From contig OY987307.1 in NCBI GenBank assembly GCA_963920635.1, positions 20,475,735-20,539,734 on the forward strand: a stretch of 64,000 nucleotides of DNA, read 5' to 3'. Origin of the DNA: Pseudeuparius sepicola. Its lineage: Eukaryota > Arthropoda > Insecta > Coleoptera > Anthribidae. Within the stretch, counting starts at the first letter, position 1. The number at the start of each line of letters is the position of its first letter. The notes beneath the pieces were generated by a model. The model ran no database searches. It was not told where the DNA came from and saw only the letters and a program-made list of their open reading frames with translations. The translations under genes were made by a program, and so were the position numbers. Positions 45,050 through 57,095 of the stretch are shown here, one piece after another.

Positions 45050-46153
45050 CAGGGTGATTCAGTTCCGGTGCTCAACATGGGGATCTCCGAAACCGTAACA
45101 GACACGAAGTCGGTCAAATGGAGGCAAACTTGCGCCTTTGGGCGCCTAACAATATGCCGTTGAGAAAGTTAAAATATTTTTAGATTTTCGGGGCGATGTT
45201 TCGTTTTTGAGATAGAGGGATCATCTTCATTTTTTTATATACGGACCTGGATGTTTTATTGCATGTTTCGAAATGAATCGTTGACCTGAGTACAACGATG
45301 TATGACACATACATATTTTTTCTTGTTTTAGCTGCTAAAATACACATTCACTAAGAAAAGAATTAATAATATGGTGCTGGAATATGCATTTCTCTCTCTT
45401 TTTTTTCAAAGCTATTCCAATTATAACAGGTGGTCATTATTTTAATACCTACTGGATTAATTATACTCCATGTTTGTCATATTTTGAAATTCTTTTTTAT
45501 ACTTTAGGTAAATAACACCAATAATAATTATTACTAACAATAGTGAGATACCTAAAGTATAAAAAATAATTTCAAAATATGACAAACATAGAGTTTAATT
45601 AATCCAGTAGGTATAAAAAAATGATTAAGTACTTGTTATAATTGGAATAGCTTTGAAAAAAAGAGAGAAAAATGCATAGTCCGGGACCGTATTATTATTT
45701 TTTTTGTAGTAAATGTGCCTTTTGGCGGCCAAAACGAGAAAAAATATGTATGTGTCATACATCGTTGTACTCAGGACAACGATTTATTTACAAACATGGA
45801 ATAAAAAATCCAGGTCCCTATTAAAAAAATTAAGATGATCCCTCTATCTCAAAAACGAAACGCCGCCCCGAAAATCTAAAAATAGGTACCAGGAAATAGT
45901 CCAGTAAACGTTCCAATGAAGAAGTATAATTTATTTTTCAATATTATCGCAAATAGCGCCAGAAAAAAATAAAATCTAATTTTCAAAAATTCGGTTTTTC
46001 TTAAATATCTCAGCAACCCATGAAAATATTTTAACTTTCTCAACGGCATATTGTTGGGCGCCCAAAGGCGCAAGTTTGCCTCCATTTGACCGACTTCGTA
46101 TCGGTTACGGTTTCCCTGATCCCCATGTTGAGCACCGGAACTGAATCACCCTG
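45050..46153. mobile_element. TA-flanked long fold-back (CAGGGTGATTCAGTTCCGG terminus)
   Basis: CAGGGTGATTCAGTTCCGGT and its inverse ending GGAACTGAATCACCCTG are flanked by TA. The arms pair through the GGCGCCTAACAATATGCC block and a second inner hairpin (GTATGACACATACAT and inverse; TACCTACTGGATTAATTA and inverse). At 1104 bp it is among the largest palindromes here. The minus-strand frame at 45876-46085 is arm sequence. Confidence 0.85.
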
Positions 46154-46559
46154 TATTTTATTTTAATTTAATTGCATATTTATAATACTGAAACTGGTGG
46201 CATGCCCTTGTCTGTTTTCTTAATAATAATAAGCTTTGTTTAGTTAATTTTCAACACCTTTGACCAGAGCATCTCTATAGAAATTGCGACGTCAGTATCA
46301 AACTGACACCGATACAGAAATTACTACCTACATAAAAATAGTTTTCGGATGCCTTTAGGACATCATTACAGCTTTAAATTGCATCCTTTTATATAAAAAT
46401 TGCTAAAAATTATAGGACTAAACAAATTATACAACTTGGGCGAGCAGGACAGTGACTTGCCTGCCTGCCGACACAAATAAAGAAATTATCTTAAGCGCGT
46501 CGAAAAAAAAAAAATTGTTTTGCCATTGACATGCATTGTAAACTAGGAAGCGAACACAA

Positions 46560-46900
46560 TTAAAGCATTACTTTTCACAAGTATTAATTTATCGAGCAAT
46601 TTTACGGGTTCAATAGTAATTTTTCCGCGATACCCCGCCGTTTTTTACGTTATTGTTATTGAGCATTTTTTACGATCCATTATTATGTACCTCGTCGTCG
46701 CCTCGGATTTTTCCTTGAAGCGTTACAGTTTTTGTTATGCGTTTTTTGTCCCGCAATATATTTATTTTGCCGTCGTTTACACACACACTGTCGCAGGCCG
46801 TCTACAGGGTGTGACAGGTTTGCGGTTTTTTGTGCCGACAACCTTTGCCGTTCAAGGCCGACCGCTTGATAAAAGGTTTTCCAGTGTTTGTATCGATTAT
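46560..46900. promoter_or_regulatory. Putative regulatory island
   Basis: The block contains ACAATTAAAGCATTAC, AGCAATTTTACGGG, TTTTTTACGTTATTG and TTTTTTACGATCC, a cluster of TTTACG/TTTACGAT cores of the kind bound by posterior Hox or caudal proteins, then CG-rich DNA. CAGGGTGTGACAGG at 46805 is a lone CAGGGTG-like motif. No exon recognised. Confidence 0.3.
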
Positions 46901-47163
46901 ATCGTCTGAAATGTACAAAGTTGTTGGCTACGTTTCCATGAAGGAGGAGATGGATGTCACTAAGGAAACTAGAACAACCATTTGCCAGTGGGTAATGGAA
47001 AATGAAATATATTAATAAGAAAAGGCGATAATGGGCAGTCTCGAAACAAAGAAAAAGTAGTAGGTAACCCACATCATGCCTATCATTTTGATTCGGTTAA
47101 TATTACACCGTACTGATGATTACCAAATAGCATGAAACACGTGTAATATGCGGTTACTGCTTC

Positions 47164-47289
47164 TTGTTCCAACACATAGTTCTGAACCGGTTCTAGCGAA
47201 TCATAATGCTGAAAACTGATTCCAGAATAATAATTGTTTTCAACCAATTAGATCACCGAGAACCGGTTCAGAACTCCTGTTGGAACAAA
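47164..47289. repeat. Short inverted repeat (MITE-like)
   Basis: TTGTTCCAACACATAGTTCT plus GAACCGGTTCT at the left pairs with AGAACCGGTTC plus AGAACTCCTGTTGGAACAA at the right. It is 126 bp overall with a 60-bp loop and no coding content. Confidence 0.65.
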
Positions 47290-48099
47290 CCCAATGTTAC
47301 GACTTATATCGAAGATCAAGAACTAGATAAATTATATTAGAGGATAACTTTGAAATATAACTATCTTTCGTTATGAAACAGAAAGATCAAAATGAAATCA
47401 GAACTTTTTCATCATTTGAAATATTCACCAAGCGTCATACTGTCATAGGATATGGTGTAGACGCAGTGTAATAATTGGATTTACTGTTGTATTTTTTCCA
47501 AATTGCCTTACCTAGTCTACCGTAAAATAAACTGAGTTGACAGGTGGTACGAAGCCTTTAAGCAACTCGGATTAGTTAAGGTTAGACACCCTTTTTTAAA
47601 TTTTGGTTGCTTAATCTAACGGTAGTTTTGAGAACTTCATTTTTTCATAGCAAAAGAGATTATTACTATATTTGTGCTATAACAGGATACAATCATCTCG
47701 GCGCTTTCCCGCTTATTTTGCGGCCCTCAAAAAAAAAACGTAAGACAAATTACAATTTTCATCAGCTAGGAGACTTTAAAAAATGGTTATGCATCGCTCA
47801 ATACTAAAAAAACTCAATTGACAAAAATTGCCATGGCCTCAAGAGGCCCGAAGAACCCGCTGTAATTTTCTGAAACTATCTGAACACCCGGTTGCATAAA
47901 GATTCTCAGTGTAGTCAATTTTCAATGTAAAAGTTTATCCAACTATATTTTTATGTATAACTTACAGATGTCGTGGCATGTACAGCGCGACCCAACGAGA
48001 AGGAAATGATTAGCTCTCGTTCGCTTGTTGGTCATTCAAACACATAACAATATATCGGCCAAATATGATTTCGTTCGCTGGATGTTCGTTCGGTGTAAG
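47290..48099. other. Unassigned stretch
   Basis: No gene or repeat boundary recognised; one short open frame (47607-47807) has no motif. Confidence 0.3.
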
Positions 48100-48560
48100 C
48101 ACACTTTAAGAAGGCGCCAGTTAATTTTTCCACTCTTTCCTCTGTGGGTACTTGGCCGTTAGTCATCGCAAAGTTCAGAGCAAGAATCCTGCCAGCCGTC
48201 AACCTTGCCTCGCGTCATAAACAATCGAATTCGGCGTCGTCCACGAGAGAAACTGGAACGCGAGACTGCCGCGTTGGGCCGCCCTGTAGGCGTATGCGCT
48301 TTTTATATGCAAGGCCAAGTCGCGGGTTTGTTGTACCCGGCCCGAGCACACACACACACTCGCACACACTTTTATATGCAATTTTATTTTTAAAGGCGGC
48401 ATTTTTCAAGTACGCCGCGATATTTTTGTTTGTTTTTTCTGCGCCAGTCAAGGCGGTTTTTATTTGGGCGTCGTCGGCTGCACGGCGGCCGAGAAAGCTC
48501 CTGATGAAGTCATCTGCGCAGGTTGCGAACCGGATCATATCATTGTTTAATGTGATGTGG
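48100..48560. promoter_or_regulatory. Putative regulatory island or unrecognised exon
   Basis: GC-rich with open frames on both strands (141 codons plus, 107 and 67 minus). The plus-strand frame shows low-complexity Arg/Ser/Ala content and no domain. A CA microsatellite (48349-48368) and the CGGCCGAGAAAGC block suggest noncoding DNA. Could be promoter DNA of an unseen gene. Confidence 0.3.
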
Positions 48561-48999
48561 GGAAGGTAAAATTATATTTGTATAGTGGCAATATTTTACA
48601 AAGAGATCGTTTCAAATAAATGCCAAACCTCTGATAAAAATATAGTTTCTAAGGGATGTGTCAGATGTGTGTCAGAAGATTTCTTTTATAACGTTTTATT
48701 CAAGGGGTCTCTGTTACCCAGCCTAGTATCATTGGAACCTTAACCAATCTTCCACAATTTTGTTTCAAGATAAGAGAGTATTTTTCGCATATTAATTGTT
48801 TTTGCTTTAATTGATGATCGTATCGTCTGCAGCTGAGACCAGTTCTCTAGATGTCGTAATTGTAGAACACTAGTTTTATACGACAACAGTGCATTTGGAC
48901 ATTTCACTCGAGTCATTCAGTATATTTTTGTACGTGTAAAGGCTGTTAAACGGATATTTAGACAAACGGATAATTTGCTACAGATCACATATTTGAGTC

Positions 49000-49525
49000 A
49001 AGGAAGAAATCTAAGCTCTATGTGTATTATAAAATACGTAAGACAGAAATCGCCCTGAGTAGTAACCAAGTTTTGACACAACATTTTGATATCTGACACA
49101 GTGAAAGGTGTCAGTATGTGGTATTTAGATACTTTTTCCAGTTGTTATGCTTATCTGTGCGGCTTGTGGCACTTCTATAACCGCCAAAACTAAAATGTTT
49201 GAGGATAATAATCCATCGGTAAATAATTTTGTAATTTAAATTAACTTTTGAGGCCATGCACCAAAGTGGCATAGGCGTTTGTGTAGGTACCTACTTCTTC
49301 ACAATTGGAAATTTAAAATTTTAATTGCTGTATTATCAAGGATTCCTAAACTTATAACTTTTTGCCTGTATTGAAGGTTGCACGAAAAATGAGGATTTCT
49401 GCCTGAATTAGTTTGTTGAATCATCTCAAAGGTGCGCGCCTGTCTAAAAACGGAAACGGCATCTCGCCATATGCAGAGACTGTCCCGGTCGAGCGTTAAG
49501 CCCAAATTTGCTCCTTCCTAGGGGT
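49000..49525 (-). mobile_element. TIR element D, copy 2 (inverted relative to copy 1)
   Basis: The reverse complement matches 13516-13860 and 14908-14990 of copy 1 in order (TTTGGGCTTAACGCTCGACC; GCCTATGCCACTTTGGTGCA; AGTACTCAGGGCGAT-like block). It extends copy 1 by about 100 bp around 49340-49430 and 49060-49200, so copy 1 carries deletions as well as the MITE. One terminus is only partly preserved. Confidence 0.65.
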
Positions 49526-49995
49526 TCTTAATTCAAAGGATCACACTGAAGTTCTGTACCCGTCAATATGCGCCGGAGAAAACTTAACTCTGTTTGGTTG
49601 ATCATATCCGATCAGCAAATTGTAACTGCACACTTAAAGTAAACGGCAAGTACACATGTGGGAGTAGAAAAATTATATGGAGAATTTGATTGCGCGAAAC
49701 TACATAATTTTCTTTCTACTCTAGATATTATGGAGTAACTCTTCCACCCGTTACTAATATTGGGAAACATTCGAGAAATTTGAGATTGTAACAATTAGTA
49801 AGCATTGACTTCTGCATTAATAGAATATAATGTATATAGCTTATAAAGGGCTTCTTGGGAATTTTTGATAGTTTTCTGGAAGTAAAGTTGCTGCTATAGG
49901 TACATTTGTTCTTACTCTATCGGGAAAGTTGACTCACTTGCATTCTGCTACTTCTTCACTGTATCCGAAGGCTAGGAAGAAGCTGTTTATTTCCA

Positions 49996-50255
49996 GGACG
50001 TTTCGATTAGTACTTATCTGTGATCATTTTCAAGGGAAAATGGAAATAGAAGAACACAAGGGGCACATGCAATGTGGCCAGACAATGAAGTCAGGAATTG
50101 GTCTGACCACGATGCAATTCAGTGGTCAAGAGTCCAAATGATACAAAAGAAAGTTCAAAGAGGTCGTGAGTATTCAAAACAAAGGAGAATTTAACAACCC
50201 CTGCGTCAAGGTTTCCAACGTTTGCCTCAGTGATAAGTACTGATCGAAACATCGT
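49996..50255 (+). pseudogene. Possible second Penelope lineage, C-terminal remnant within an inverted repeat
   Basis: The plus frame around 50030-50140 reads KMEIEEHKGHMQCGQTMKSG, then WSDHDAIQWSR in a shifted frame. This is reminiscent of the R..EH......SA.A.H region downstream of GIY-YIG domains in some Penelope-like elements. The segment is framed by the inverted pair GTTTCGATTAGTACTTAT and ATAAGTACTGATCGAAAC. The catalytic GIY-YIG itself is absent. Assignment is tentative. Confidence 0.3.
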
Positions 50256-50552
50256 GTAAATCATCAAGAAAGGCCATAGAAGTCCGAGTATAATGTTCAC
50301 CTCAACAGTGATCCTTGTCTACAAACTTCAAAGAACATATTTACCTAACTTAATATGTTTGCTTTTTGTCTCTTCAATATTGTTAGTGTGTGGGAGAGGA
50401 ATGTGAGATTAGTTAGCAGTGATTAAGAAGAGACATCTGAAGACAATTTGTTTTTCTAGAATTATTCATATAATTTCATCATATTCATTAACTTTTTTAA
50501 CGGTTCTCTACTACACAATATACATATACAAATATGCGAATTTATTGGGCAT

Positions 50553-50922
50553 CTATACTAAAATCGAGTAGTTCTTACGCCTGGCGTAAATAAAAGCACG
50601 TGTTCGATGACGTTCCGCGAAACAAGGCGATTGGTCAATAGGCCATAAAATATCAGCGCGACTGGCAACAGGGACGTACTCGATCGCAAAAGTATATTTA
50701 CCCGGTTTTATCTTGTTGTTTTCAGCTATTTAGACACTGCCACAAATAATGTTATCGTTGTTTTGAACCATTTTAATTAAACCAATATTTTTTCAGAAAT
50801 ATTTTTATGTAAACAATTGTAAAACTAAAATGAAGGTCGTGCCTCAGTGCAGCTTTGGCGAATAGCTCAACGCACGTGCTCTTGTTTACTCCAGGCGTAA
50901 GAGTTGCTCGATTTTAGTATAG
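50553..50922. mobile_element. MITE (CTATACTAAAATCGAG terminus)
   Basis: CTATACTAAAATCGAGTAGT then TCTTACGCCTGGCGTAAA at the left is matched inverted by TTTACTCCAGGCGTAAGAG and CTCGATTTTAGTATAG at the right. It is 370 bp with no coding content; GCACGTG occurs in both arms. Confidence 0.8.
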
Positions 50923-51074
50923 TCGACAAATTACAGAATCGTTCTTTTTGTGGGAAGGAGTTGAAAAATGTTTTTCGTTCATGTGATATTGACGAACGTC
51001 TCTATATTGAAGCACATGCAAACCTTTTAAAATAACACCGTGAAATAAAAACATTTCATCGATAGCATCTATTT

Positions 51075-51420
51075 ACTTATTTCCCGGCAAATGATCTATG
51101 CACGTGACCTTCCTCGCTCGGTACGGATTTGTGGCGCTGCTCCGTCGAGTGCCAACGTATCCAGCGTTGAGGCAGGTCGCGCCGCGGCGGTACAGGCCGG
51201 GCCCGACACTTTGAAAAAGGCGCTGCCACTCCGGCATAAATAAAAATAAAACTGGCAAAGTGATAGGATACGAGAGGCCGGCGGCATACCGATAGCAAAG
51301 TCTAGAGAAGTATTCTCTAGACTTTGCCGATAGTATGTGCTGGGTATATACTGACAGGATGAAAGATGGCATTGCCGGATGCTTGGGGACGGTACTACTG
51401 GGGATGACTAGAGACAAGAA
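51075..51420. repeat. GC-rich segment, copy 1 of a direct duplication
   Basis: The segment shares AACGTATCCAGCGTTGAGG, ACACTTTGAAAAAGGCGC, TGCCACTCCGGCATAAAT and TGGGGACGGTACTACT, in the same order and orientation, with 56158-56382. The spacing between the last two blocks differs, and this copy carries an inserted palindrome (TCTAGAGAAG and TATTCTCTAGA, 51301-51322). Open frames on the minus strand are not conserved in the other copy. It may be a duplicated regulatory element. Confidence 0.6.
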
Positions 51421-52029
51421 ATTTTGTATTCGCAATACTTGCAAATCCAAAGTAAATAATTGCTACGGGCTCTTGTTTTTGGAGGTTGGGTACTGAGAGT
51501 AGAAGCAGCTACTACAAGTCTCAGTTTTGTTCTGATGCAGAAGATTGATTCTTTAGTTTATCACGGTTACTATTTTGAAATAGAAAATAGGAATTTGATA
51601 ATGTAATTCGTGCCGTCTAAGGGGACCGTCCACGAGATTGGTTAGTTTTCGTAATATTGGACATGGTTAATATTATTACACACCCACTAAATCAAAAAAA
51701 GTGAATGAACTCGCGGAATGGACCTCGTGAACAAAAGATGGACGCTGCTGTTTCGCCATACGGTGCTAACATGGATTGAAAGCCAATAAGAAAGCTGCGT
51801 TCTTGGCGGGTTATTCTAAATGAAGTCAAAAACCGGAAGAAGACTGTACCTAAACGATACCAACAGAAAGCCTAGAAATTGACACATCATGGCGGCAATC
51901 TTCTGCCAGAACCCATCTCCGGATAGTTCGTTATAACAGAGTTCAGATTTTCCGCGGGTGAAAAAGGCGGTACGTTATAACCGAGCGTTCGCTATATCCG
52001 AGTTTGTTGAGTACAGAGTACAGCCGAAC

Positions 52030-52965
52030 GAAATAATAATAATGTTTATTTACAATAGGTACTTCATGGAAATAAAGTAAATAACAAATACAAATACAAA
52101 AGAAATACAAAAAAAATATACCGAATGCAAATAAACATAAGTAAAAACCACGAAGTAGCCTGCACGGCTACTTGTGTGTGGCATGGAAAAAAGAATAATA
52201 ACAAAACATATGTATAAAGCACACAAACAAAAGATAAAAAAATAATAATACAATTTTTACAGTACCTAATATTATGATTATTTACTAATGAGAAAATAGT
52301 ATCTAATAGATTACAAAAAAGTACTCATATCCGTGAAAGTGGCCATGGTCGGGGTTAATGCACTAATTCGAGATAATAATACCTAATGACATCGCTTAGG
52401 AACAAGTGTTGAAAACCCTTTTTAATATAATATGTGTAGGTAGATATTACTTTGATATCTGTGTTATAATACTATGAATAAGAGCTCTATCTGTATGTTG
52501 TAGCCAGTTTTTTAGTTCGAATTTAAATTTTCCATATGAGTGCATTCCTCTTATCTTATCAGAATCTAGGTGCAATAAAGGCACAGCTTTTTTGTCCCAC
52601 AGTTTTTTTTACATCTGGGTACTGCAAAAGAAAATTGTTTGTTTCTAGTAGGATATTGATTGTCTCGCTTATAGACTTGGATCTTGTCTCTATAAACTAA
52701 CAGTGCTAACTTCCAAAAATACAACTGTCTCACGTCAAATATCTTGGTTTCGAAATATAATTCGTTACTGGAGTACGTCAGTTTTTTATGATAAATTATT
52801 TTAATAATCCATTTCTGTAACACGCTTAAGCTTTTCACATGCTCATCACATACGCTACCCCAGGCTATTATTCCGTACATTATTTGCGATTTAACTAGTG
52901 CTTGATAGATAGTTTTTAAATAGTGCGTACTGTTGTTATAAATATACGTTATAGCCGACTGTGTA
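52030..52965 (-). mobile_element. Non-LTR retrotransposon (Jockey-like LINE) 3' fragment
   Basis: The minus-strand frame 52566-52880, extendable upstream to about 52965, reads HYLKTIYQALVKSQIMYGII, AWGS, SLSVLQKWIIKIIYHKK, LYFETKIFDVRQLYF, YPTRNKQFSFAVPR. This is the region after the RT catalytic core in Jockey/CR1-type LINEs. It is followed by an AT-rich 3' UTR ending in a TTGTAAATAAACATTATTATT tail next to 52030. A frameshift occurs near 52600 (KKNCGTKKL). The RT core and ORF1 are missing, i.e. 5' truncation, usual for LINEs. No matching TSD found. Confidence 0.75.
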
Positions 52966-53299
52966 CATTTGTCGCTTTTGATGGGCTAGTGGCTGGCTAA
53001 AATTTTGGCTTATGACGAGAAAAGTGATGATAAATACGGGTTCCATCGGCTAGGTGGTAATTGTTCCAACTTACTACATAGTGAATAGCGGTGATATGTA
53101 GGAGACTTCGGCGCCTTCTACAACTACTGGAAGGGGCTATAGTGTATTCGAAAGGAATTGAGATCATAGAAGATGTTCCAGGGCCATAATATGATCGTAA
53201 ACCACAGATGGCGTCATTTTCTTTATTTTCAATGTGTAAAATAGAAAAATTATTTTAAAAAATATGGTTACTGTCTATAAAATGAGTAGTGTATGCTGA

Positions 53300-54200
53300 A
53301 TTTTCGTATTTATTGTCAAAAATCTTTCAGACAACAATCATATTTTTATTATGGACAGATCTTAAGGACATGGATTTTCGCTGGGAGAAACAGAACCGAA
53401 AGTCTGTTCTCATAGGCAAATCCGAAATTGGAGAAGGGAATACCTATCGGGCGATATTTCGATATTTCGAAATGAGGGAAGAAACATTTTTTACTTTGAT
53501 GAAACTTGGTGAAAGGAGGTTCATACTGTTTCAAAAGTATGGAAAGACAACAATATTCATTTCTAGATGGCGGTTTATTAGACTTTCAATCCAATTCTAC
53601 TAAAGATTACCAAGAGGAAATGACGGCCGATGTATTTGAAGAATATTTTCAGCAAATTATAGAGGGGATACCAAATAATTCCTTACTTGTAATAGATAAT
53701 GCAAGTTATCATTGTAGACTAGTGAAGAAGCTTCCAAAGAGCTCTTAGAGAAAAGCAAATATTATTGAATGGCTGAACGAGAAGGAGCCGCAATTTGAAG
53801 AAGGAATGGTAAAAAATAATTTTTAAAAATGGATAGGCTGCATAGGTCAGTATTTAAGAAATATTTGTTAGACGAAAGGGCAAAAGAGGTGTGACATAAT
53901 AATTGTGCAGACTCTGCAGCCCTACCATTGTGAGATTAACTATGGGCCCAAATGAAAGGGCATGTTACAAGACATAACACTAGTTATAAGCTTAAGGACG
54001 TACGGCAGCTGATGATCAATTCACTGGACAGTATTACTGCAGAAAGTTGGCGAAATGCGATACATGTTATTTGGGGAGAAAATAAAATGTGATTCTGATG
54101 AATTGATTGACGACACTCTGGAAAGTGAGCCGCTTATTATTGCCGTGTTCTAAAGACCACTCTTCCGAATTTTCCGAAGACGATCCTTTATATTTCGAAT
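53300..54200 (+). pseudogene. IS630/Tc1-like DDE_3 transposase, degenerate
   Basis: Frames in order: LKDMDFRWEKQNRKSVLIGK (N-terminal HTH tail, 53360-53420), YRAIFRYFEMREE, then after loss of the first-acid region GGLLDFQSNSTKDYQEEMTA (53560-53625), FEEYFQQIIEGIPNNSLLVI then DNASYH (second acid, 53690-53715), NIIEWLNEKEP in a shifted frame, VQTLQPYHCEINYGP (third-acid region, P.HCE.N, 53910-53955), and DELIDDTLESEPLII (54097-54141). This is the large insect-specific family with LP.YHCELNPIE. Several frameshifts, stops and an internal deletion make it non-functional. No TIRs identified. Confidence 0.75.
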
Positions 54201-54459
54201 AAAAACGATAATAAGTGAATAAACTTTTTGTTTGTTTGATTGATTTTACTTGCAACAAATTAACTACCCGACCCTCCGCCTATGGCCTTACAATTTCCTT
54301 TATTAGCATTTTATTTCCTCTTGTGATTCGGAGATTATACGGAGTGCGCCCAAGGAAGAACGCAGGCAAATACATTGAACAAATAGCAAAGCCTTTTGTC
54401 GGACCCACTCTTGAATTAGACTGAGGGCAACGTGCTATAAGTGACATAAATAGTAGGTA

Positions 54460-56024
54460 CAGTAAAATTGGGTCAAAACCCAAACATAAAAAAAAGTTCT
54501 TTCTAGCGCGAAATAATTCCATACCCTCCTAAGAGTTAGTACTAAAAAGTTACACCACCACCAGCGTCGGGTTTCGGGGGGGGGGGAGGGGGTGAAAAGG
54601 GCAGGAAATTATTATTTTTCACAGTTTTGCGTGAATATCTAGCAAACTATGAGGTTTAGCTCAAACGTCATCCTATACGCAAATGATATACATTAAATTC
54701 CGAACAAGAATTGTTACATAGAGAATTATGTTAAAGTGAACGGTTTCCATGATATGGAGGGGTAAAGATTTCTTTGTTTTTATTTGACGTAGTTTTTGTT
54801 GAAAAAACTTAAAATGATTACAGTATAAATTAGTAACTGAATAATGTAATAACATAACCTCATATGTATATGACTGTAAATATGTCCAATACAAGTTAGT
54901 AGCCTTAGTTAATTTGTACTCACTTTTTGCCCTCATTCATTATAGCGTTCCGATTTCCATTCGTTCTTTTATGTCAAATCATTCCCATATCTAATTTGTC
55001 CTTAGCTTGTAAAAATGAGAAAGTCATGAATAGGAAGCTCATGTGAAAAACAAGAAAATATATTAAACAATCTATATTGAAAAAATGGGAGGGAAATCAA
55101 AATGATACAAAAGGTTATAAGTTTTAGGTGAATCATTAATTGCGTTATCAGCACCAAATAGTTCACTCGGGCTGGTGAGAGGAAACAAATCTTCGTGTTC
55201 TTCGTCCACTTGAGAATCATCATTTAAGTCGTCGTCGATGATTACAGTATCTCTATTAAGACATGCAAGTCGTAAGCAATTGCTGCACATACTTGAACAA
55301 TTGAGACCACTTCTTCGACACTCGCAGTTTTGGATGCATCCATCTCTACAGAAGCATACGATGAGGATTGTTTAATATATATTTTCTTGTTTTTCACATG
55401 AGCTCACTATTCATGACTTTCTCATTTTTACAAGCTAAGGACAAATTCGATATGGGAATGATTTGACATAAAAGAACGAATGGAAGTCAGAACGCTATAA
55501 TGAAGAAGGGCAAAAAGTGAGTGAAAATGAACTCAGGCTACTAACTTTATGTTGTGACAAAAAAATAACAATCTATGGGTGTAATACGTATCTATATATG
55601 CATAGACATATCTATATATATTCTACATACATTATTAAGTTACTAATTTATACTGTAATCATTTTAAGTTTTTTCAACCAAAACTACGTGAAATAAAAAC
55701 AAAGAAATCTTTACCCCTCCATATCATGGAAACCGTTCACTTTACCATAATTCTGTATATACCAATTCTTGTTCGGAATTTAATGTATGTCATTTGCGTA
55801 TAGGATGACGTTTGCGCTAAACCTCATAGTTTACTAGATAGATATTCACGCAAAACTGTGAAAAATAATAATTTCCTGCCCTTTTCACTCCCTCCCCCCG
55901 AAACCCGACGCTGGTGGTGGTGTAACTTTTTAGTACTAACTCTTAGGAGGGTATGGAACTATTTCGCGCCAGAAAGGACTTTTTTTATGTTTGGGTTTGG
56001 CCTAATTTTGTGTTAGTTTTACTG
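54460..56024. mobile_element. 1.57-kb fold-back element with Cys-rich ORF in the loop
   Basis: CAGTAAAATTGGGTCAAAAC at 54460 and its inverse (TTTTGTGTTAGTTTTACTG) at 56024 lie between TA dinucleotides. The arms pair for more than 500 bp, including a poly-G tract (54577-54593) facing poly-C (near 55894) and the AAATGAGAAAGTCATGAATAG inner pair near 55015/55405. The unpaired centre is about 55080-55370 and encodes a Cys-rich peptide. The hairpin is likely a rearranged derivative of an autonomous element whose coding end survives as the loop. Confidence 0.75.
55072..55366 (-). pseudogene. Cys-rich CXC-like C-terminal fragment in hairpin loop
   Basis: The minus-strand frame reads CFCRDGCIQNCECRRSGLNC then SSMCSNCLRLACLNRDT, followed by an acidic tail (DDDLNDDSQVDEEHEDLF) to a stop at 55072. 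The C.C..GC...CECR..GL.C...C..C spacing resembles tesmin/TSO1-like CXC repeats that occur at the C-terminus of some insect transposon-associated proteins. An upstream in-frame stop near 55370 means only the tail remains. Function of the family, possibly DNA or Zn binding, is not established here. It may be the last part of the fold-back element's former protein. Confidence 0.45.
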
Positions 56025-56039
56025 TACTAAAAAACGCGT

Positions 56040-56400
56040 TATCGGCCGCCACTACTTTCCTTTATTATCCTCCGAGTGCGTCGTGCGCGCGGCCGCGTTT
56101 TTTTTTCTTATCGCCGGACGTATTATTGAGGCGCTATTTTTAAAGGAGCGCGGGGCAACGCATCCAGCGTTGGGGCAGGTCGCTCCGCTGCGCGGTACCA
56201 GGCCGGCGGGCGCGAGAGGGCAATACACTTTGAAAAAGGCGCTGCCACTCCGGCATAAATGAAAATAAAACGGGCAAAAAAAGAGCGGCGCCGCGGCCGC
56301 TAGGGGGCGGCGGTACAGAGAGCGTGTGCGTCGGTGACGACGGCGGCGTTGCCGGACGCCTGGGGACGGTACTACTAATTATTCTGTCTCGATTTTGTCC
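56040..56400. promoter_or_regulatory. GC-rich island containing copy 2 of the duplicated segment
   Basis: 56158-56382 is the direct partner of 51075-51420, sharing ACACTTTGAAAAAGGCGC, TGCCACTCCGGCATAAAT and TGGGGACGGTACTACT. It is preceded by CG-rich sequence with GCGCGCGGCCGCG at 56084-56097. Since this copy retains higher GC and no disrupting palindrome, it may be the ancestral one. A role as promoter or regulatory element is inferred. Confidence 0.4.
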
Positions 56401-57095
56401 CTTCTTCGATACGTCTATTTTGCGACATAATTTTCAGCCATCTTGAGAATTTACCGACTAGGAACTTATAGTTAGGACGTACCTTTTCAGTCCTACAGAT
56501 TGAAGTGCGTCGAATAACAAAGAACCTCATATTATTACGTTAGTTATCATATTGTAATTTGGAACGCATCCAAAATAATTAATGGAGCCTTTATTTTTCA
56601 AGTTATACAAAACTTGTGTATTAGTGTTTTCTTCTGAACTGCCACAATCTGCTATTAGAAGAAACAAAAGAGCATCGCGAAGCTAGGAAAAAATATAAAC
56701 TTACGGTTTTTGAAACAACCAGTATATATATTTTGATTGAGCCTACGTGTTTTTGCGATTTAGAAGATATAAATATGTCGTATGGTTGCTCCAACCGTTT
56801 AGAAGATATGTTCAATTTAATTTTCGAAATTTTCATATCGAAAATAGGAGTATAGCCATGAAAAAACAACCTTAACGAACTTATACGTGTAATTTTTTAC
56901 AACAATATTTTATTCTTTCTTTAAAATCGCCAACCAATGAAAATACCTTTCTACACCAATATATTATACTTAAAAAATAAAAATATTTTTATCGAAATCG
57001 AAGATATACACATACAGAAAAGTTATAGCACGTTTAAGAAACTCAACAAACCGAGAAACGCCCTCTATCTGTATCTCCCTTCAAGGAGTTAAAAA

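Noticed and set aside
48144..48569. 141-codon ORF
   Set aside because: Open frames occur on both strands of a CG-rich patch with a CA microsatellite; no domain or splice context.
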